Source: Lutispora thermophila DSM 19022
GTDB taxonomy: Bacteria; Bacillota; Clostridia; Lutisporales; Lutisporaceae
Length of the DNA stretch: 64,000 bases
Assembly: GCF_900142105.1 (NCBI RefSeq)
Contig: NZ_FQZS01000019.1
Coordinates: 1 to 64,000 of the forward strand
Direction of reading: 5' to 3'
Shown one piece after another: positions 1-8,256 of this stretch. The position numbers and the translations under genes are program-made. Each line of letters starts with the position of its first letter. Positions within the stretch are counted from its first letter, which is position 1. The notes below the pieces were generated by a model. The model ran no database searches and had not been told where the DNA came from. It was given only the letters and a program-made list of their open reading frames with translations.

Positions 1-265
1 AAAGCCTTGGAAACAAGTCTCTCATATTCTTATTACAGAAACCAAACCAGGCATTTTCTGAATCAATGGTTAGTAATTTAGCAACAATGCTTAAGGTAAT
101 TATTTCACTATCACTCATCTTAGAAGTATTGATATTACAACGATTTTTAATATGTGTTGGAGTAACTTCCTGGTAGATATCGTCAATTATGACATAAGAG
201 ACAGTTAAAAAGTCTTTTAAATCTCCAATTTCTTTGATAAAATAGTTTCTATCAGACTCCAGCAT
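1..265 (-). mobile_element. Transposase N-terminus, cut by window edge
   Basis: A minus-strand reading frame starts at the ATG at 265, behind a GGGAGG ribosome binding site at 274-280, and stays open to the left edge, so only about 88 N-terminal residues are visible. The peptide contains VIIDDIYQEV, then LSDSEIITLSIVAK, then a GFCNKNMRDLFPRL-like segment. This arrangement resembles the N-terminus of IS982/IS4-type DDE transposases. No terminal inverted repeat could be identified, so the limits of the element are unknown. It may be intact or a remnant; the rest lies outside the window. Confidence 0.6.
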
Positions 266-633
266 ATATGTGACCTCCCTATCATTTTCTTGGTTATTAA
301 TGATAGGTTACATAATATGTTGGAGTTTTTCATTTGTAGATTTTTGGTAATTCAAAGCTAGCACAACGAGTTAAATTAAATAGTACTTTTATTCTATTTT
401 ATTTATGAATTGATTGTGTACGAATTTAACGAAAATTAAAATTTAAGGATTTTTACATTTCCCTATGATTTATTAAAATTGCAAATAAGTAGCCATATCT
501 GCTATAAAGGCAAACATGGCTACTTTATTATCTTCTTTAGTTGTATAAGTTTATACCCGCACTAAAAACCGCTCTATCGCATTAGATTTATAAATGCATG
601 CAACTGAGTTATCTAATGTTGCTTTAATTATCA
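266..633. other. Intergenic, one hairpin
   Basis: No convincing gene. A dyad with arms AAGTAGCCAT (487-496) and ATGGCTACTT (516-525) could form a terminator-like hairpin, followed by a loosely T-rich stretch on the plus strand. The rest is AT-rich and shows no clear IS end. Confidence 0.4.
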
Positions 634-1149
634 TTAGATAATTTGACAGCCTAATGTGCTCTCCGCTTCCTTAAGCGCAAATTCATGGGCATCATCATTA
701 AAAGATGCTACACCGTCTTTATAAATATTTACTTTGTATGCCAGATTTCTTGCGTCAGCAGCCGTATAAAGCACACAAATGTTTGTGCATACTCCAACTA
801 AATAAAGTTCATCTATACCCTTTTCTCTCAGGTATAAATCCAAATCGGTCCCAAAAAAGGCACTATAGCGTCTTTTTCTAATTACCTTGTCTCCCGGATT
901 AATTTTTATATCTTCTATTATCTCTGCTCCTTCAGTTTGGGCAATGCAATGAGGAGGGAACATATCAAACTCTTTATCATCCTTTTCATGGTTATCACAT
1001 ATAAAGACAATAGGAAAGCCTTCTTTCCTAAACTTATCAATGGTTCCATTTATAAAAGGTACGATTTTTTTCCCTGCTAGACCCACACTCAATGTTCCCA
1101 TTTCATCGATGAAATCCTTTAGCATATCAATAACCAATAAAGCTTTCAT
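634..1149 (-). CDS. Isochorismatase/nicotinamidase-family cysteine hydrolase
   Basis: A 171-residue protein of the isochorismatase-like cysteine hydrolase fold. The expected triad is visible: Asp8 in ALLVIDML, Lys92 just before RRYSAFFGTDLD, and the nucleophile Cys125 in GVCTNICVLYTA. The length is normal for small single-domain members. These enzymes cleave amides such as nicotinamide, or related substrates; the sequence alone does not fix the substrate. The KxRYSAFFGTDL form is common in nicotinamidase-like proteins. It lies downstream of the thiamine-binding gene with a 270-bp gap, so co-transcription is uncertain. Confidence 0.85.
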   Translation of the reverse strand: MKALLVIDMLKDFIDEMGTLSVGLAGKKIVPFINGTIDKFRKEGFPIVFICDNHEKDDKEFDMFPPHCIAQTEGAEIIEDIKINPGDKVIRKRRYSAFFGTDLDLYLREKGIDELYLVGVCTNICVLYTAADARNLAYKVNIYKDGVASFNDDAHEFALKEAESTLGCQII

Positions 1150-1419
1150 ACGAGACTCTCCTTCCCGTTTATCAGTGTAGTAGGAGCATCCAACTCCATC
1201 CCGTCACCTTAGAAATAATACCATACTTTCCATAAATGAGCAACTCGTTCAATATTTGATAGTGTTCTTTTCTGCAAAAAAGAACCATCCTGCTACTTTG
1301 GTTGAAGTATGCACTTTAATCAACTATTTTCGAGCCATATAAAATACACACTGTTTTTAATCACTAAAACAAGTTATTCTTATTTCTATATACTTCCCTC
1401 ATGATTTTAAATGTCAAAG

Positions 1420-1737
1420 CTATCTTTGCTGCTCATTTTGTCCTGCTAGAATACTGTTGATTTTATCAACTTTTGAATTTATCATGTTACTGTATCCAGG
1501 ACGTATATCTGCCTTTAAAACCACTTCAGTGCGAATACCCTTATTTGCAAGTATAAATGCGGCATCTTTTACAACCTTCATCACCTCATCCCATTCGCCT
1601 TCGATTTCTGTAAACATGGAAGTAGTACGATTAGGCAATCCAGAATCACGAATTACCTTTATAACTTCTGCTACTTCAGTTGAAAGTTCATCGCCTATGC
1701 CACAAGGCGCAATTGCAACTGCAACTAATGTATTCAT
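1420..1737 (-). CDS. Thiamine-binding protein, MTH1187/YkoF-like family
   Basis: A small cytosolic protein (105 residues) with the N-terminus MNTLVAVAIAPCGIGDELS and the segment RTTSMFTEIEGEWDEVMKVV, as in the MTH1187/YkoF thiamine-binding family. These ferredoxin-like-fold proteins bind thiamine or its precursors and often sit beside thiamine transporters. The start ATG at 1737 follows an AGGAGG-like site. A TPP riboswitch and its terminator lie 100-230 bp upstream on the same strand and control only this gene. No thiamine transporter gene is adjacent, which is unusual for this regulon member. Confidence 0.85.
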   Translation of the reverse strand: MNTLVAVAIAPCGIGDELSTEVAEVIKVIRDSGLPNRTTSMFTEIEGEWDEVMKVVKDAAFILANKGIRTEVVLKADIRPGYSNMINSKVDKINSILAGQNEQQR

Positions 1738-1840
1738 ATTTTAACCTCCTCTTTCTTAGCAAAATGCTTGAATTTTTATTCAATCATATCAGCCTCATAT
1801 AGAAGAAGCATAGCTTAAAGTAAACCTTAAGTCTCTGCAA

Positions 1841-1872
1841 ATAAAAATGCCTACTGAATTAGGTAGGCATTA
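1841..1872 (-). terminator. Terminator of the TPP riboswitch
   Basis: The minus strand reads AATGCCTAC, a short loop, GTAGGCATT and then a run of T. It is an intrinsic terminator about 20 nt downstream of the aptamer, placed as the expression platform. Confidence 0.85.
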
Positions 1873-1890
1873 CTCACTTTATAGATTATT

Positions 1891-1967
1891 GCTTCCCTAC
1901 ACCAGTATTAACTGACAGGTTCAAAGGGTCAGGTTTTACCTTCTCAACTCATATGAGTTCCCCCGCA
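1891..1967 (-). promoter_or_regulatory. TPP riboswitch aptamer (THI box)
   Basis: Read on the minus strand, the segment contains the THI-box landmarks in order: a GGGG 5' arm, a GTTGAGA loop, ACCCTTTGAACCTG, then GTTAATACTGG and GTAGGGA. These match the TPP riboswitch consensus closely. It lies upstream of the thiamine-binding protein gene, and a terminator between aptamer and gene forms the expression platform, so TPP binding should switch the gene off. Confidence 0.95.
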
Positions 1968-2069
1968 ATATGTTTTTTTTAATATTACCACTTATTTACT
2001 ATGGTGTCAAGTATTTAAGTTTTATGTACATATAATACATATGATTTTACTCAAATATTAACTAAAAAA

Positions 2070-3479
2070 TTAATTATTCAAAAACCATGATTTATATAAC
2101 ATTCTAACAGCATCTCTGATTTCTTGCTCATTCATCGCAGCATATCCCATTATTATTTTGGGACATTTGTCAACATACCTTTTATCAAAATAATACTTGG
2201 ATATTCCATAGACTTTAACACCATTGATTAAGGCAGATGAAACTAGTTGCTCTTCTGTCATTCCATTGTTAACTTTAAGCAGCAAATGCAATCCAGCTTC
2301 AGCTCCCAATGCTTCAATACCACAATTTAATTCTTCTATACTTCTTATTAACAATTCTCGTTTTCTTTTATATATGTTTCGCATCTTATTTAGATGCCTT
2401 TCAAAATATCCACCCTGAATAAACTTGAAAAGCACCTTTTGAACTACTATTGGAACAGGGCAAATAATATAGGACAAGTCTTTAATATATTTCTTTAAAA
2501 GATGCCTAGGAAGAACCATATAGCTTACTCTAATAGATGGAGAAAGAGCCTTTGAAAATGATCCCATGTAAATAACTTTTTCATTAGTATCGAGTCCTTG
2601 TAAAGCAGGTATAGGCTTACCACTATACTTAAACTCGCTATCATAGTCGTCTTCGATAATGTAACGATTATTGCATTCATTAGCCCAGTTCAATATTTGA
2701 ATTCTCCTATTAATAGGCATAATCTCTCCTGTAGGAAATTGATGAGCCGGAGTAATACATATTGCATTTACATTGTTTTGGATTATTTCTTTTAACATCA
2801 TCCCTTCTCTGTCGATGTTTATAGCTTTAAACTTTGCTCTATTGCTGGAAAACAACATATTAAGCTTCTCATAACCTGGATTTTCTATGCCAAAAACATA
2901 TTCTTTATCAAATAATTGAAACAATATTTGAAAAAGAAATTCAGTTCCAGAACTTATTATTATTTGATCAGGTGAGCAATTTACCCCTCTTGATTGATGA
3001 AGATAATCAGCTATACTGCTGCGCAAGCCAATATGGCCACGTGAATCTCCAATCCTGAGCAGCTCTTTATCATATTCATCAACAGCATCCTTAAAAAGCT
3101 TTCTCCAGATACCAAATGGAAAAGCTTGTTCATCCACCCTATGATATGAAAAATCATACTTTACATTGGACTGACACATATCGAGTTCATTTTTATTATA
3201 TACGTCACGAATACCAAGTTTATAAATGTTATCAATTTTGCTTACATAGTAGCCGCTTCTTTCCTTTGAATAAATATATCCTTCTTCCATCAACTGGTCA
3301 TATGCTGCTTGAACGGTATTTTGGCTGATTTTTAAATATGATGACAGCTTTCTCTTAGAAGGAAGCTTTGCATTATAAGAAATTCTTCCTGATTGAATTT
3401 CCGACTTAATGAAAGAATAAAGCTGTTCATAAATAGGGATTTTGTTATCTTCCTTAATAAAAAGTGTCAGCATATCCAT
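2070..3479 (-). CDS. pdxR: MocR/PdxR-type regulator (GntR wHTH + aminotransferase fold)
   Basis: A 469-residue chimeric regulator. Residues of about 12-78 form a GntR winged helix (IPIYEQLYSFIKSEI, then LKISQNTVQAAYDQLMEEGY). The rest is a class-I aminotransferase fold with EDDYDSEF and the PLP-lysine segment GSFSKALSPSIRVSY. MocR proteins use PLP as effector, and the PdxR subgroup activates PLP synthesis. It is divergent from pdxS with only 126 bp between the two start codons, and that gap carries repeated CTGATAC half-sites. The start at 3479 has GAGGTGA nine bases upstream. The PdxR assignment rests on the neighbour; the MocR family call is firm. Confidence 0.9.
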   Translation of the reverse strand: MDMLTLFIKEDNKIPIYEQLYSFIKSEIQSGRISYNAKLPSKRKLSSYLKISQNTVQAAYDQLMEEGYIYSKERSGYYVSKIDNIYKLGIRDVYNKNELDMCQSNVKYDFSYHRVDEQAFPFGIWRKLFKDAVDEYDKELLRIGDSRGHIGLRSSIADYLHQSRGVNCSPDQIIISSGTEFLFQILFQLFDKEYVFGIENPGYEKLNMLFSSNRAKFKAINIDREGMMLKEIIQNNVNAICITPAHQFPTGEIMPINRRIQILNWANECNNRYIIEDDYDSEFKYSGKPIPALQGLDTNEKVIYMGSFSKALSPSIRVSYMVLPRHLLKKYIKDLSYIICPVPIVVQKVLFKFIQGGYFERHLNKMRNIYKRKRELLIRSIEELNCGIEALGAEAGLHLLLKVNNGMTEEQLVSSALINGVKVYGISKYYFDKRYVDKCPKIIMGYAAMNEQEIRDAVRMLYKSWFLNN

Positions 3480-3497
3480 AACATATCACCTCATATT

Positions 3498-3566
3498 CTG
3501 ATACCATTAATTTTGCTCAATCTGATACTTATCTATGATATCAGTTTAACAATATAATAGTATCAG
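3498..3566. promoter_or_regulatory. Candidate PdxR operator array and pdxS promoter
   Basis: CTGATAC occurs at 3498-3504 and 3522-3528 as a direct repeat with 24-bp period. Inverted copies follow: GATATCAG at 3537-3544 and GTATCAG at 3560-3566. A TATAAT (-10) for pdxS lies at 3553-3558, so two half-sites lie upstream of the -10 region and one right at the probable transcription start. MocR regulators are known to bind direct repeats in divergent intergenic regions; assigning these sites to the adjacent regulator is inference. Confidence 0.65.
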
Positions 3567-3605
3567 TTGGATAAGATTGTCAATAAAGTAAAGGAGTTGA
3601 TTCAT

Positions 3606-4478
3606 GTGGAAAATATTCATGAGAAAAGTAAAAAATTAGTTGAGAAACTAAAGGGCGGTGTTATTATGGATGTAACAACGCCTGAGCAAGCAAAGATTGC
3701 TGAAGAAGCGGGTGCATGTGCCGTTATGGCATTAGAAAGGGTACCCGCCGATATCCGTGCCGCAGGCGGGGTTTCTAGGATGAGTGATCCTAAGATAATA
3801 AAAAGCATACAACAGGCAGTATCAATACCGGTAATGGCAAAAGTCCGCATCGGTCATTTCGTAGAAGCACAAATTCTTCAAGCTATTAACATTGATTTTA
3901 TCGATGAAAGCGAAGTTCTTTCACCGGCAGATGATACTTTTCATATTGATAAAACTAAATTTCATGTTCCATTTATATGCGGTGCAAGGGATTTAGGAGA
4001 GGCATTAAGGAGGATTGCTGAAGGTGCATCAATGATCCGTACTAAAGGCGAAGCGGGAACTGGAGATATAATTCAAGCTGTACGCCACATGAGACAGATG
4101 AATCAACAAATCAAGAAGCTGCAGAGCCTGAAAGAAGAGGAGCTTTTCCATGCAGCTAAAGAATTACAGGTTCCTTATGAACTGGCCAAATACGTACACA
4201 TTAATGGCAGACTTCCTGTAGCTAACTTTGCTGCAGGTGGAATAGCAACGCCCGCAGATGCGGCTTTAATGATGCAACTTGGTGCTGAAGGTGTGTTTGT
4301 TGGGTCTGGCATATTTAAATCAAGTAATCCTGCAAAACGAGCAAAGGCAATTGTAAAAGCTGTAGCTCATTATAATGATTCTAAGATTCTGGCAGAAATA
4401 TCTGAAGACCTTGGCGAAGCAATGGTTGGAATTAATGAACAGGAAATCAGCTATTTAATGTCACAACGTGGAATATAA
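3606..4478 (+). CDS. pdxS: Pyridoxal 5'-phosphate synthase lyase subunit PdxS
   Basis: PdxS condenses ribose 5-phosphate, glyceraldehyde 3-phosphate and ammonia into PLP. The core is nearly invariant: [44 protein letters not shown] (Schiff-base Lys), [16 protein letters not shown] choose the GTG at 3606 because AAAGGAG lies 10 bases upstream and the resulting 290 residues match the family length; an in-frame TTG at 3567 would add 13 unsupported residues. The glutaminase partner pdxT is not next to it; a strong terminator follows directly. Confidence 0.97.
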   Translation: MENIHEKSKKLVEKLKGGVIMDVTTPEQAKIAEEAGACAVMALERVPADIRAAGGVSRMSDPKIIKSIQQAVSIPVMAKVRIGHFVEAQILQAINIDFIDESEVLSPADDTFHIDKTKFHVPFICGARDLGEALRRIAEGASMIRTKGEAGTGDIIQAVRHMRQMNQQIKKLQSLKEEELFHAAKELQVPYELAKYVHINGRLPVANFAAGGIATPADAALMMQLGAEGVFVGSGIFKSSNPAKRAKAIVKAVAHYNDSKILAEISEDLGEAMVGINEQEISYLMSQRGI

Positions 4479-4484
4479 AAATAT

Positions 4485-4519
4485 TAGGAGGTTAATGTTA
4501 TTTGTTAACCTCCTATTTT
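4485..4519 (+). terminator. Terminator of pdxS
   Basis: Perfect 11-bp arms TAGGAGGTTAA and TTAACCTCCTA followed by a T-rich run, 7 bp after the pdxS stop codon. Confidence 0.85.
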
Positions 4520-4618
4520 CCTTGTTCTTACATAAAAATTGCAATTATTACAGACTCCAAAAATATTTTTCAATATTGTAGCCTATGCTACAAAAAAATA
4601 TTTTATCCTATGATATAC

Positions 4619-4684
4619 TTCTCAATATACTAGTATATTGAGAAAATTTGCAATTAACGCACAATATTTCCATGCAAATTTCTC
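4619..4684 (+). promoter_or_regulatory. Overlapping dyads upstream of the DUF969 operon
   Basis: A perfect 26-bp palindrome fills 4619-4644 (TTCTCAATATAC and its complement). Its right arm is reused by a second dyad: GAGAAAATTTGCA at 4640-4652 pairs, with one bulged A, to TGCAAATTTCTC at 4673-4684. Because the segment around 4640-4644 takes part in both, the two hairpins cannot form together. It could be a protein operator or a switching leader. No T-run follows, and no known riboswitch was recognised. Confidence 0.45.
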
Positions 4685-4803
4685 TTGTATTTTGATAGCG
4701 TAGTATTATTCAAGTACATGAAATCCCATGATTATTGCTGAATTAAATACTATAGCTATCTGATTAAAAGCTATTTCTATAAAAATTGAAAGGAGTTGAA
4801 ATG

Positions 4804-5502
4804 ATGATTAAGCTTATCGGAATTGTAATTATTGTTATTGGATTCATGCTAAAGCTAGATACCATAGCTGTTGTTGTTATTGCAGGAATAGCAACGGGTC
4901 TTGTATCTGGCTTATCCTTCAACGAAGTTATGACAATTTTAGGAGAAGGATTTGTAACAAATCGTCATATGTCAATTTTTATTATTTCTCTACCTGTAAT
5001 AGGACTACTTGAAAGATATGGTTTGAGAGAGAGAGCAGCTTTTCTAATTGGAAAAATAAAATCCTTAACCATGGGTAAATTAACCTCACTTTACTTAATA
5101 ATAAGAACAGTATCAGCCATGTTCGGCCTAAGGATGGGAGGTCACGTTCAGTTCATCAGACCACTTATTCTTCCTATGGCTGAAGGAGCCGCAACCAGCA
5201 GATATGGAAAACTGGACGAAGAGGATGTTCAAACAATTAAGGGTCTTGAAGGTGCTGTTGAAAATTATGGCAACTTTTTCGGTCAAAACTTCTTTGTAGC
5301 ATCGGGAGGCGTGTTGCTAATTGTTGGCGTTATGAAGGAACAAGGTTATTATCTGGAAGCCATAGATGTCGCTAAAGCTTCATTGCCCATAGCATTAATT
5401 ATTATGATAGTAGGCACATTGCAGTTTTTATATTACGATAAAAAGTTTGATAAAAAATACCTTAAAACCTTTGATAAATCTGAAAAAGCTAATATAAATT
5501 AA
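4804..5502 (+). CDS. DUF969 family membrane protein
   Basis: A hydrophobic integral membrane protein of about 233 residues whose N-terminus (MIKLIGIVIIVIGFMLKLD) is characteristic of DUF969. I see about five or six membrane segments and a conserved-looking loop LRMGGHVQFIRPLILPMAEG. AAAGGAG at 4789-4795 fits the ATG at 4804 best; the ATG at 4801 is also possible. It is followed after 19 bp by its usual partner DUF979 and then by pyroglutamyl peptidase. From this context it is probably half of a permease for pyroglutamate or pyroglutamyl peptides; the activity is inferred. Confidence 0.85.
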   Translation: MIKLIGIVIIVIGFMLKLDTIAVVVIAGIATGLVSGLSFNEVMTILGEGFVTNRHMSIFIISLPVIGLLERYGLRERAAFLIGKIKSLTMGKLTSLYLIIRTVSAMFGLRMGGHVQFIRPLILPMAEGAATSRYGKLDEEDVQTIKGLEGAVENYGNFFGQNFFVASGGVLLIVGVMKEQGYYLEAIDVAKASLPIALIIMIVGTLQFLYYDKKFDKKYLKTFDKSEKANIN

Positions 5503-5521
5503 TGTTCAAGAGGGTGTTATC

Positions 5522-6478
5522 ATGTTAAAAGATTCATTAACAGAGTTGTTATATATATTATGTGGTCTTATATGTTTTTTCTCAGTATATAGTACATGCA
5601 AGGATAAAAAACATCCTTCAAAACTAGCAACTGCATTATTCTGGAGTATTTTAGGCTTTATTTTTACTTTCAGCAGAATAGGAACACTGTGGGGAAATAG
5701 TGAAATATATATAAATAATACAGTTGTTGGCTATCTTGTTTTGGCAATGGCTATTCTATCTGCTTCAAAAAAAGTGAAATACAATACTTTTAATGAATCC
5801 ACAGCAGATTTTAAAGAAAAAATGGCTGCAATAATAGGAAATAAAATATTCATACCGGCTTTATCTTTGGCTATTGTGGCATTTGTTATTGCTCAGCTAT
5901 GGACGAAGCAATTGGGTTCATTGGTAGCATTAGGTATATCTGCGGTAGTCGCATCAATATTATCTCTAATGATCACTAAGGGAAAATGCAGTGAAATGAT
6001 AGAAGATGGCAGAAGACTTCTTGAAGTAGTAGGACCTGTCAGCATATTACCACAGTTATTGGCAGCCCTTGGCTCAGTTTTTGCAGTGGCAGGTGTTGGT
6101 GATGTAATCGCCGGTGCTATCAAAACAGTAATTCCTGAAGGTAATATCTTCTTAGGTGTTGTTACCTACTGTATAGGAATGGCATTGTTTACAATGATTA
6201 TGGGAAACGGTTTTGCTGCCTTTACTGTAATTACTGTGGGAATAGGTGTACCTTTTGTGTTTATGCAAGGTGCTGATCCTGCAATAGCATCAACACTAGC
6301 ACTTACTGCTGGTTTCTGCGGTACTTTGCTCACACCAATGGCAGCAAACTTTAATATAGTTCCTACAGCTATTCTAGAAATAGATGATAGAAAATATGGA
6401 CTAATAAAGTATCAAGCTCCTGTAGCTATTGTTATGTTGATAATTCATATAATCTTGATGTATGTCTGGGCATTCTAA
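5522..6478 (+). CDS. DUF979 family membrane protein
   Basis: A 318-residue polytopic membrane protein with about eight or nine hydrophobic segments. The glycine-rich stretch MIMGNGFAAFTVITVGIGVP and the segment GFCGTLLTPMAANFNIVPTA are recognisable for DUF979. It is translated from its own GAGGGTG site, 19 bp after the DUF969 gene. DUF969, DUF979 and Pcp are found together in many Firmicutes, which suggests a two-component secondary transporter linked to pyroglutamyl substrates. Direct biochemical proof is not known to me. Confidence 0.85.
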   Translation: MLKDSLTELLYILCGLICFFSVYSTCKDKKHPSKLATALFWSILGFIFTFSRIGTLWGNSEIYINNTVVGYLVLAMAILSASKKVKYNTFNESTADFKEKMAAIIGNKIFIPALSLAIVAFVIAQLWTKQLGSLVALGISAVVASILSLMITKGKCSEMIEDGRRLLEVVGPVSILPQLLAALGSVFAVAGVGDVIAGAIKTVIPEGNIFLGVVTYCIGMALFTMIMGNGFAAFTVITVGIGVPFVFMQGADPAIASTLALTAGFCGTLLTPMAANFNIVPTAILEIDDRKYGLIKYQAPVAIVMLIIHIILMYVWAF

Positions 6479-6517
6479 AATCTTGAACTCAATATTGTTA
6501 TATTTTGGAGGTGCTGT

Positions 6518-7159
6518 ATGAAAGTATTAGTAACTGGATTTGAACCATTTGGCGGAGAAAGCATTAACCCCTCATTTGAAGCTGTAAAAAAATTAGATGA
6601 CAATATTGCAGGGGCAAAAATTGTTAAATCTGAAATCCCAACAGTTTTCTATAAATCCATTCACAAATTAGAAGAATTGATTATAAAAGAGCAGCCTGAT
6701 ATCGTAATTTGTGTCGGTCAGGCCGGTGGTAGATACGATATAACCATCGAAAGAGTTGGAATCAACATTGATGATGCACGTATTGAAGATAATGAAGGAA
6801 ATCAACCAATAGATACTCCCATTTTTGAAGATGGAGAAAATGCTTATTTTTCTAATCTTCCAATAAAAGCTATGGTAAACGAAATAAAAAAATCCAATAT
6901 TCCTGCTTCAGTATCAAACACTGCCGGTACTTTTGTATGCAATCACATTATGTATGGCCTTTTGTATCTGATTAATAAAAAATACCCAAACATACGTGGA
7001 GGATTTATTCATGTTCCCTTCAGCGCAGAACAGGTAATCAATAAACCTAACACCCCTTTCATGGAAATTTCCATGATTACAGAAGGTATAAGATGCGCTA
7101 TAAAAGCTGCAGTTGAAAATAGAACTGACTTAAAAGCCTCTGCTGGCACAATATGCTAA
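6518..7159 (+). CDS. pcp: Pyroglutamyl-peptidase I
   Basis: A cytosolic cysteine peptidase (family C15) that removes N-terminal pyroglutamate from peptides. Length is 213 residues, as usual. The N-terminus [13 protein letters not shown] is diagnostic, and the catalytic triad is visible: Glu78 in YDITIERVG, Cys141 in [11 protein letters not shown] and His165 in [16 protein letters not shown] site precedes the ATG. It is the last gene of the DUF969-DUF979-pcp unit and is followed by a terminator, so the operon probably imports and opens pyroglutamyl peptides. Confidence 0.97.
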   Translation: MKVLVTGFEPFGGESINPSFEAVKKLDDNIAGAKIVKSEIPTVFYKSIHKLEELIIKEQPDIVICVGQAGGRYDITIERVGINIDDARIEDNEGNQPIDTPIFEDGENAYFSNLPIKAMVNEIKKSNIPASVSNTAGTFVCNHIMYGLLYLINKKYPNIRGGFIHVPFSAEQVINKPNTPFMEISMITEGIRCAIKAAVENRTDLKASAGTIC

Positions 7160-7204
7160 AACATTAGTAGAGTTTATAAACATAATATATTTCTGATAAT
7201 GATT

Positions 7205-7250
7205 GAAAAACAGATTATCTTTAATTTATTTAAGATTAATCTGTTTTTCT
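7205..7250 (+). terminator. Terminator of the pcp operon
   Basis: Arms GAAAAACAGATTA and TAATCTGTTTTTC with the T-run inside the 3' arm, 45 bp after the pcp stop. Confidence 0.75.
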
Positions 7251-7349
7251 GATATTATTAATATCATATTATGTAAGCTTTCGTTATAGATAATTATACC
7301 ATTCAATTTTGAATATCTGCATGACTAGACTTTAAAAGGAGGGAAAAAT

Positions 7350-8033
7350 ATGTATAATGATTTCTTCGATGATAATAGACAATTGATCATGAGAAAATTT
7401 TTTTTAGATAATCTCAGTAAAATTGGCACCATAAAAGATTTTAAAAAGAATGAGTTAATTAATATTAAATCAGAAAGCTATGTAGCTATAGTTTTAAAAG
7501 GACATATAACCCAAAGTGTTATTAGTACAAAAGGACATGAAAAGCTGCTATATGTGTTAAGACCAGGCGAGATATTCGGAGAAATGAATTTCTTTTGCGG
7601 AGGCACTGATTCAATTATTGCTAAAGGAAAAACCGATGGCCAGATGTCTGTTATAACCGGAGATACTTTAGAAAAGGCACTTGAAATGCATCCAGAAATT
7701 TATAGGCATTTTATACATAGTATAACACGAAAGTTTAGAATAATTTTGCTTCAACTTACGAACTCCATCTTTAATGATGCCATCGGAAAAATTTGTGATG
7801 CATTATTGAGACTTTATTCATGTGCAGATCGCACTGAATCAGGTCAGGCAAGTATCAATTTGCCCCTCACACATCAGGAATTGGCTAACAATATAGGTTG
7901 CTCCAGAATAACAGTTACTCGATGCCTAAATAAGTTGTTAGATGAAAATGTTATAAGTTACGAAAACAAATCTATAGTTATCAATAAGCCTGAAGCTTTG
8001 AAGCAATATATTGACACAATTGCTGAAGAATAA
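7350..8033 (+). CDS. Crp/Fnr-family transcriptional regulator
   Basis: A 227-residue regulator. Residues of about 20-125 form a cyclic-nucleotide-binding-like barrel (VLRPGEIFGEMNFFCGGTDS), then a dimer helix, then a Crp-type helix-turn-helix at about 170-200 (LTHQELANNIGCSRITVTRCL). There is no N-terminal cysteine cluster of the Fnr type, so an iron-sulfur sensor is unlikely. AAAGGAGGG gives a strong start at 7350. It is a single gene between two strong hairpins. The target is unknown; the adjacent pcp operon is one candidate. Confidence 0.9.
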   Translation: MYNDFFDDNRQLIMRKFFLDNLSKIGTIKDFKKNELINIKSESYVAIVLKGHITQSVISTKGHEKLLYVLRPGEIFGEMNFFCGGTDSIIAKGKTDGQMSVITGDTLEKALEMHPEIYRHFIHSITRKFRIILLQLTNSIFNDAIGKICDALLRLYSCADRTESGQASINLPLTHQELANNIGCSRITVTRCLNKLLDENVISYENKSIVINKPEALKQYIDTIAEE

Positions 8034-8080
8034 CTATGTTTAATAATTCATTTCACCCCCAAGTTTTTACTTTTTTCATA

Positions 8081-8145
8081 AATATAGCATACTAAAAGTA
8101 TAATGAGTTTCTCATCTTCCTTTTAGTATGCTATATTCCTTTTTT
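8081..8145. terminator. Long dyad and T-run after the Crp-type gene
   Basis: Arms of 18 bp (AATATAGCATACTAAAAG at 8081-8098 and its complement at 8120-8137) with a small ATGAG/CTCAT stem in the loop, followed by a T-run on the plus strand. It probably ends transcription of the regulator gene. Confidence 0.75.
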
Positions 8146-8256
8146 AATTTATAATGTTACTGCCAACATAGTTATATCCATACAATATACTTTCATAGAT
8201 AACTTTATAACTAATGAACAGATTTCTTCATGTTATATGATTGAACTTTCCAACTT

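Noticed and set aside
1-400. Inverted repeats marking the end of the IS element
   Set aside because: No pair could be tested because the other end is outside the window, and no known IS982 end was evident.
7140-7160. TGGCAC-like sequence near the pcp stop as a sigma-54 promoter
   Set aside because: The spacing between GG and GC is not 10 bases and there is no suitable gene behind it.
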